A stretch of DNA of 11,955 nucleotides from positions 1 through 11,955 of the forward strand of contig DIUG01000074.1 of assembly GCA_002422305.1 (NCBI GenBank). Reading direction: 5' to 3'. The notes below the pieces were generated by a model. The model did no database searches. It was not told the DNA's origin and was given only the letters and a program-made list of their open reading frames with translations. The position numbers and the translations under genes are program-made. Shown here piece after piece: positions 9,701 through 11,955 of the stretch. Positions within the stretch are counted from its first letter, which is position 1. The number at the start of each line of letters is the position of its first letter. Source of the stretch: Patescibacteria group bacterium UBA6164 (GTDB taxonomy: Bacteria; Patescibacteriota; Gracilibacteria; BD1-5; UBA6164).

Positions 9701-9988
9701 ACAAAAGCATTTTATTGATTAGCTTTAGAATTTTTTAATGAAAATAATATCCCACAAAATATAGCAAAAGAATTAGGTATATTTTTAAGTTTACAAGCTG
9801 ATAGTATTATAGATAGTATGATTATTGTAGATTGGCAAAATAATAGAGATGTTGTTAATAATATGAAAATTCAAATTTTTGATATGGCTTATGATGAGAT
9901 AAAATCTAAATCTGATTTAGATATTTGAATTAGTAAAATAGATTCTTTTATTGAAAAAATTATATGAATAGCAAAGATAAAATGTTAA
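6779..9988 (+). CDS. hsdR: Type I restriction endonuclease / DNA translocase subunit, HsdR
   Basis: It encodes 1069 residues, normal for HsdR. The N-terminal nuclease has RPDIVLFINGIPICVIECK (154-172) with Asp156, Glu170 and Lys172 as the PD-(D/E)XK site. The SF2 motor follows: Walker A HTQGSGKS (348-355), LVTDRTDLD (about 380-388), Walker B box DEGHR (449-453, in the DEAH position), TGTPL (476-480), LLTGFDVPRN (675-684) and the arginine-finger motif QAIARVNR (700-707). The last 300 residues are the helical region that docks on the M2S methylase. The enzyme recognises unmethylated sites through S, pumps DNA with ATP and cuts at a distance. Both Walker A glycines are TGA codons, which supports the TGA = Gly reading. 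The start follows the second DinD gene by 19 bases and the end overlaps the peptidase gene by 7 bases. All key residues are present, so the enzyme should be active. Confidence 0.97.
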
Positions 9989-10686
9989 CATTACAAAATA
10001 TAAATTTTTGATCTAAAGTAATTAAATTTACACTTTTACTTTTGGATAGAAAAACTCTTGCGATAGAGGTTACACCTGATATGGATGTTATTGTAAGAGC
10101 TCCTCTAAATATAAATTTAGATTCTATTTTAACTAGAGTTAAAAAGAAATCTCCATGGATTATAAAGCAAATAAATTTTTTTAGTGATTTTCATCCAAAA
10201 TTAACACCAAGAAAATATACATCTTGAGAAACATTTTTATATCTATGAAAACAATATATTTTAAAGGTTGAAATATCAGAAAATGAAGAAAACATTAAAC
10301 TGAAATGAAAATTTTTAACTGTTTTTACAAGAGATTTAAAAAATACTGAGAAAATTATAAATGAATGGTATTTAAAGAATGCTAAAGAAAAATTTAAACT
10401 TTATAGTGAATCTGTTATACAAAAATTTGAAAATTTGAATGTAAAACCAAACAAGCTATCTATTAGAAAAATGACAAATAGATGGTGAAGCTGTAGCAAG
10501 AAATGAAATATAACTCTAAATAGTGACCTTATAAGAGCTCCTAGAGGTTGTATTGAATATGTTTTAACTCATGAATGTACTCATTTACTCGAGTTTTGAC
10601 ATACTAAAAGATTTTATGAAATACAAACTTCTCAAATGCCTGATTGGGAAAAATGGAAAAATAAATTGGAGAAGTTGTTAGCTTAG
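9982..10686 (+). CDS. YgjP-like zinc metallopeptidase (M48 / DUF45 family)
   Basis: It encodes 234 residues, typical of the YgjP/DUF45 family. Conserved landmarks are RWGSCSKKGNITLNSDLIRAP (in the 165-186 region) and the zinc site HECTH (197-201) with His207 in FGHTKRF. His197, His201 and His207 are the expected metal ligands and Glu198 the catalytic base. Family members are often found directly after hsdR in type I restriction operons, as here, but their substrate is not established; turnover of the restriction complex is a guess. The ATG at 9982 lies in the overlap ATGTTAA with the hsdR stop, pointing to translational coupling. Read with the standard code the gene breaks into pieces, the largest being 61 codons. 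No signal peptide is seen, so it should be cytoplasmic. Confidence 0.9.
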
Positions 10687-10706
10687 TTTTTAATTATTTT
10701 AATTTT

Positions 10707-11705
10707 ATGCCTAGAGTTTATGATTATTGAAGAGGAGTATGATTTATGTACCAAAATTTAATGGTGGCATTTATTGAGGCTACTTTAAAATGAAAATACA
10801 AATTAACTCTAGGTAATGAAGTTAAAGAAGATTACAAAAGCTTTAGAAATAGTATCAAAAAATTTAAACAAGCTATATTGCATAAAAATTATGATAAGGA
10901 AGATAGGTTATATGATATAAAAACAATAAATAATACTAGAGATAAAAATTTAGATATTTTATTAGAATGAGATGGTAATTGTTTTGAAGATATAAATTTA
11001 TTAAAAACATTAACAAATCAAAATAACGATTTACATGTATTTATTCAAGTAAAAACAAAAACTGAAAATTCTTGAAATATTTCAGTTTGAGATGGGATAT
11101 TAAAGTCAATTTATAATTTTCAAAAAAATATTAATTTTCAAAAATATAAAAATGATTCAAGTGTAATTTTCTTTATTATTACAAATAAAAACATATCTAA
11201 AACTATAAGTGATTTGGTAAATAAACAATTATATTCTTATATTCAAATTTTAGATTATATAATTACAAAGAATAATTCATTAGTAAATAAAAATTCTTTA
11301 TTACCAACAAAAGAATTAAATAAATTTAATTGAGAAAAAAATAAAGAGTTTGTTGAAGTAATTTTAAATTGATATAGTAATATAAATGATTTTTGATATA
11401 ATTGAGAAGAATTAGATAAGTTTATAAATTTAGTTAGAGATATAGAAAAAATTTTAAGCAATATACATATAATTCACTCAATAAAAACAGATATTTTAGA
11501 GAAAGAATTAGAAAATTACTATTGAAAAGATTTATGAAATAAAATTTTTGAAATACAAAAAAAATCATGAGATATTACACCAATAAAGAATGTAGATGAA
11601 TTATATGAAGATTATACAAAATATGAACATACATTTTTTGATTCAATAGATTGATGAAAATATGCTTTTGAACTAGATGAAATAAAAAAATGAAAGTTTA
11701 TGTAA
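10707..11705 (+). CDS. Putative PD-(D/E)XK nuclease-like protein, possibly DUF4297/Cap4-like
   Basis: It encodes 332 residues that I cannot assign firmly. The N-terminus GRGVGFMYQNLMVAFIEA (8-25) followed by LDILLEGDGNCFEDINL (82-98) and HVFIQVKTKTE (110-120) resembles the start of DUF4297/Cap4-type nucleases, which have G-x-x-x-Q...E...D...QxK. Here the candidate residues are Glu87, Asp95, Gln114 and Lys116. The remaining 200 residues are Asn/Lys/Ile-rich, mostly helical, with no motif I know. In Cap4 this part holds an effector-sensing or partner domain. It starts 20 bases after the peptidase gene in the same direction, so it may be the last gene of the operon and a further DNA-acting defence component. 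Glycine is nearly always TGA, as in the Shedu gene. An ordinary hypothetical protein with a chance QVK motif cannot be excluded. Confidence 0.6.
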
Positions 11706-11800
11706 TTTAATACATTAGTTTTCTTTTTACTTCTTACAAGGTAGTGTATGGTTTAAAAGCCAAGAATAGATTAAATCTATTCTATAACAATCCTTTTATG
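11706..11800 (+). terminator. Spacer after the operon with a perfect hairpin
   Basis: AGAATAGAT (11763-11771) and ATCTATTCT (11775-11783) form a perfect 9-bp stem with a 3-base loop. The T run after it is broken (ATAACAATCCTTTTATG), so termination would be weak; because the arms are symmetrical it could also serve the minus-strand transposase unit of the IS on the right. I see no gene in the 95 bases. Confidence 0.4.
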
Positions 11801-11955
11801 GGTATTGACCTAAAATCTGTGGACCTAAAAATAAGTTAAATTACAAAGCAGTAATTAACCTAAAAATCATATAATCATTATTTGTAAAACCTTTACTATC
11901 TCTTATAATTTTTCAAATCCTAGAATTTAATCACTCTCAGTATCAATTATTATGT
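11801..11955 (-). mobile_element. End of an ISL3-like insertion sequence
   Basis: The element begins at a terminal repeat (11801-11819) that is the exact reverse complement of bases 1-19. Inside it the core GACCTAAAA is repeated (11807-11815 and 11822-11830), with a third partial copy ACCTAAAAA at 11858-11866; such sub-repeats near IS ends often bind transposase. The 3' end of the transposase gene follows on the minus strand, and the rest lies beyond the window. The bases next to the left repeat (AAAAAATG, 20-27) and the right repeat (CTTTTATG, 11793-11800) differ, so they are not a shared target duplication. Confidence 0.65.
11841..11955 (-). CDS. Transposase C-terminus, ISL3-family-like (partial)
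   Basis: Reading the minus strand with TGA = Gly, the last 37 codons before a TAA (11841-11843) give NNGYGEGLNSRIGKIIRDSK and then GFTNNDYMIFRLITAL. The pattern N-G-x-x-E-G-x-N-x-x-I...GF...F is the familiar C-terminal end of ISL3-type DDE transposases, where the Glu of EGLN is the last catalytic acid. Four glycines of this tail are TGA, so the IS is adapted to the recoded host. The 5' part lies beyond base 11955. The family assignment rests on this short stretch alone, so another DDE family is possible. Confidence 0.6.

Noticed and set aside
10042..10227. A 61-codon gene starting at the ATG at 10078 or nearby
   Set aside because: It is only a piece of the 234-residue YgjP-like gene cut off by a TGA glycine codon.
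11255..11461. A 68-codon minus-strand frame inside the last gene
   Set aside because: It is an antisense frame of low complexity opposite a continuous 332-codon gene.
479..11705. Dozens of in-frame TGA codons as signs of pseudogenes
   Set aside because: They occur at conserved glycines in every gene, with no frameshifts, and every gene ends normally in TAA or TAG, so recoding explains them better than decay.
479..11705. TGA as tryptophan (mycoplasma code) or selenocysteine
   Set aside because: TGA aligns with Gly in Walker A, methylase motif I and TGTP, never with a conserved Trp, and it is far too frequent for selenocysteine.
1..11819. The 19-bp repeats as the two ends of one large transposon containing the operon
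   Set aside because: The transposase tail lies outside the right repeat and reads toward it, so each repeat is better explained as the end of a separate IS pointing outward. No transposase gene lies between the repeats.
1..11955. CRISPR array, tRNA or rRNA genes
   Set aside because: I saw no regularly spaced repeats, cloverleaf with CCA-type arms or conserved rRNA strings on either strand.

Overview
The window only makes sense if TGA is read as glycine. With TGA as a stop, no plus-strand frame is longer than about 60 codons. With TGA = Gly (genetic code 25), nine full-length plus-strand genes appear, all ending in TAA or TAG. TGA falls at invariant glycines, for example both Gly of the HsdR Walker A motif HTQGSGKS and the first Gly of the HsdM motif DPTCGSG. 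Together with the very high A+T content, this points to a Candidate Phyla Radiation bacterium of the Absconditabacteria (SR1) / Gracilibacteria (BD1-5) group. I cannot say which of the two from this window.

Layout. Bases 1-19 are the end of an insertion sequence that lies outside the window. Bases 20-478 are a non-coding leader holding hairpins, the 3' end of a broken gene with its own terminator, and a candidate promoter (412-439). Nine co-directional genes follow: a half-size hsdS (479-1054), hsdM (1041-2582), a DinD-like gene (2699-3517), a Shedu-type nuclease gene (3560-4735), a full-size two-domain hsdS (4728-5918), a second DinD-like gene (5941-6759), hsdR (6779-9988), a YgjP-like zinc metallopeptidase (9982-10686), and a putative PD-(D/E)XK protein that I cannot assign firmly (10707-11705). 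Bases 11801-11955 are the end of an IS on the minus strand: an inverted repeat matching bases 1-19 exactly, then the C-terminus of an ISL3-like transposase, also written in the TGA = Gly code.

How the genes fit together. The core is a type I restriction-modification system with one methylase subunit (M), one translocase/nuclease subunit (R) and two different specificity subunits (S). The half-size S would have to dimerise, while the full-size S carries two target-recognition domains. Four accessory genes sit inside or directly behind the core: the Shedu nuclease (a known stand-alone anti-phage protein), two DinD-like proteins of different subtypes, and the YgjP-like peptidase that often accompanies hsdR. 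Three gene pairs overlap at stop/start, and all nine genes run the same way, so one or a few transcripts are likely. The whole is best read as an IS-flanked defence island in a recoded CPR genome. The most unusual part is the interleaving of Shedu and two DinD genes between hsdM, hsdS and hsdR.
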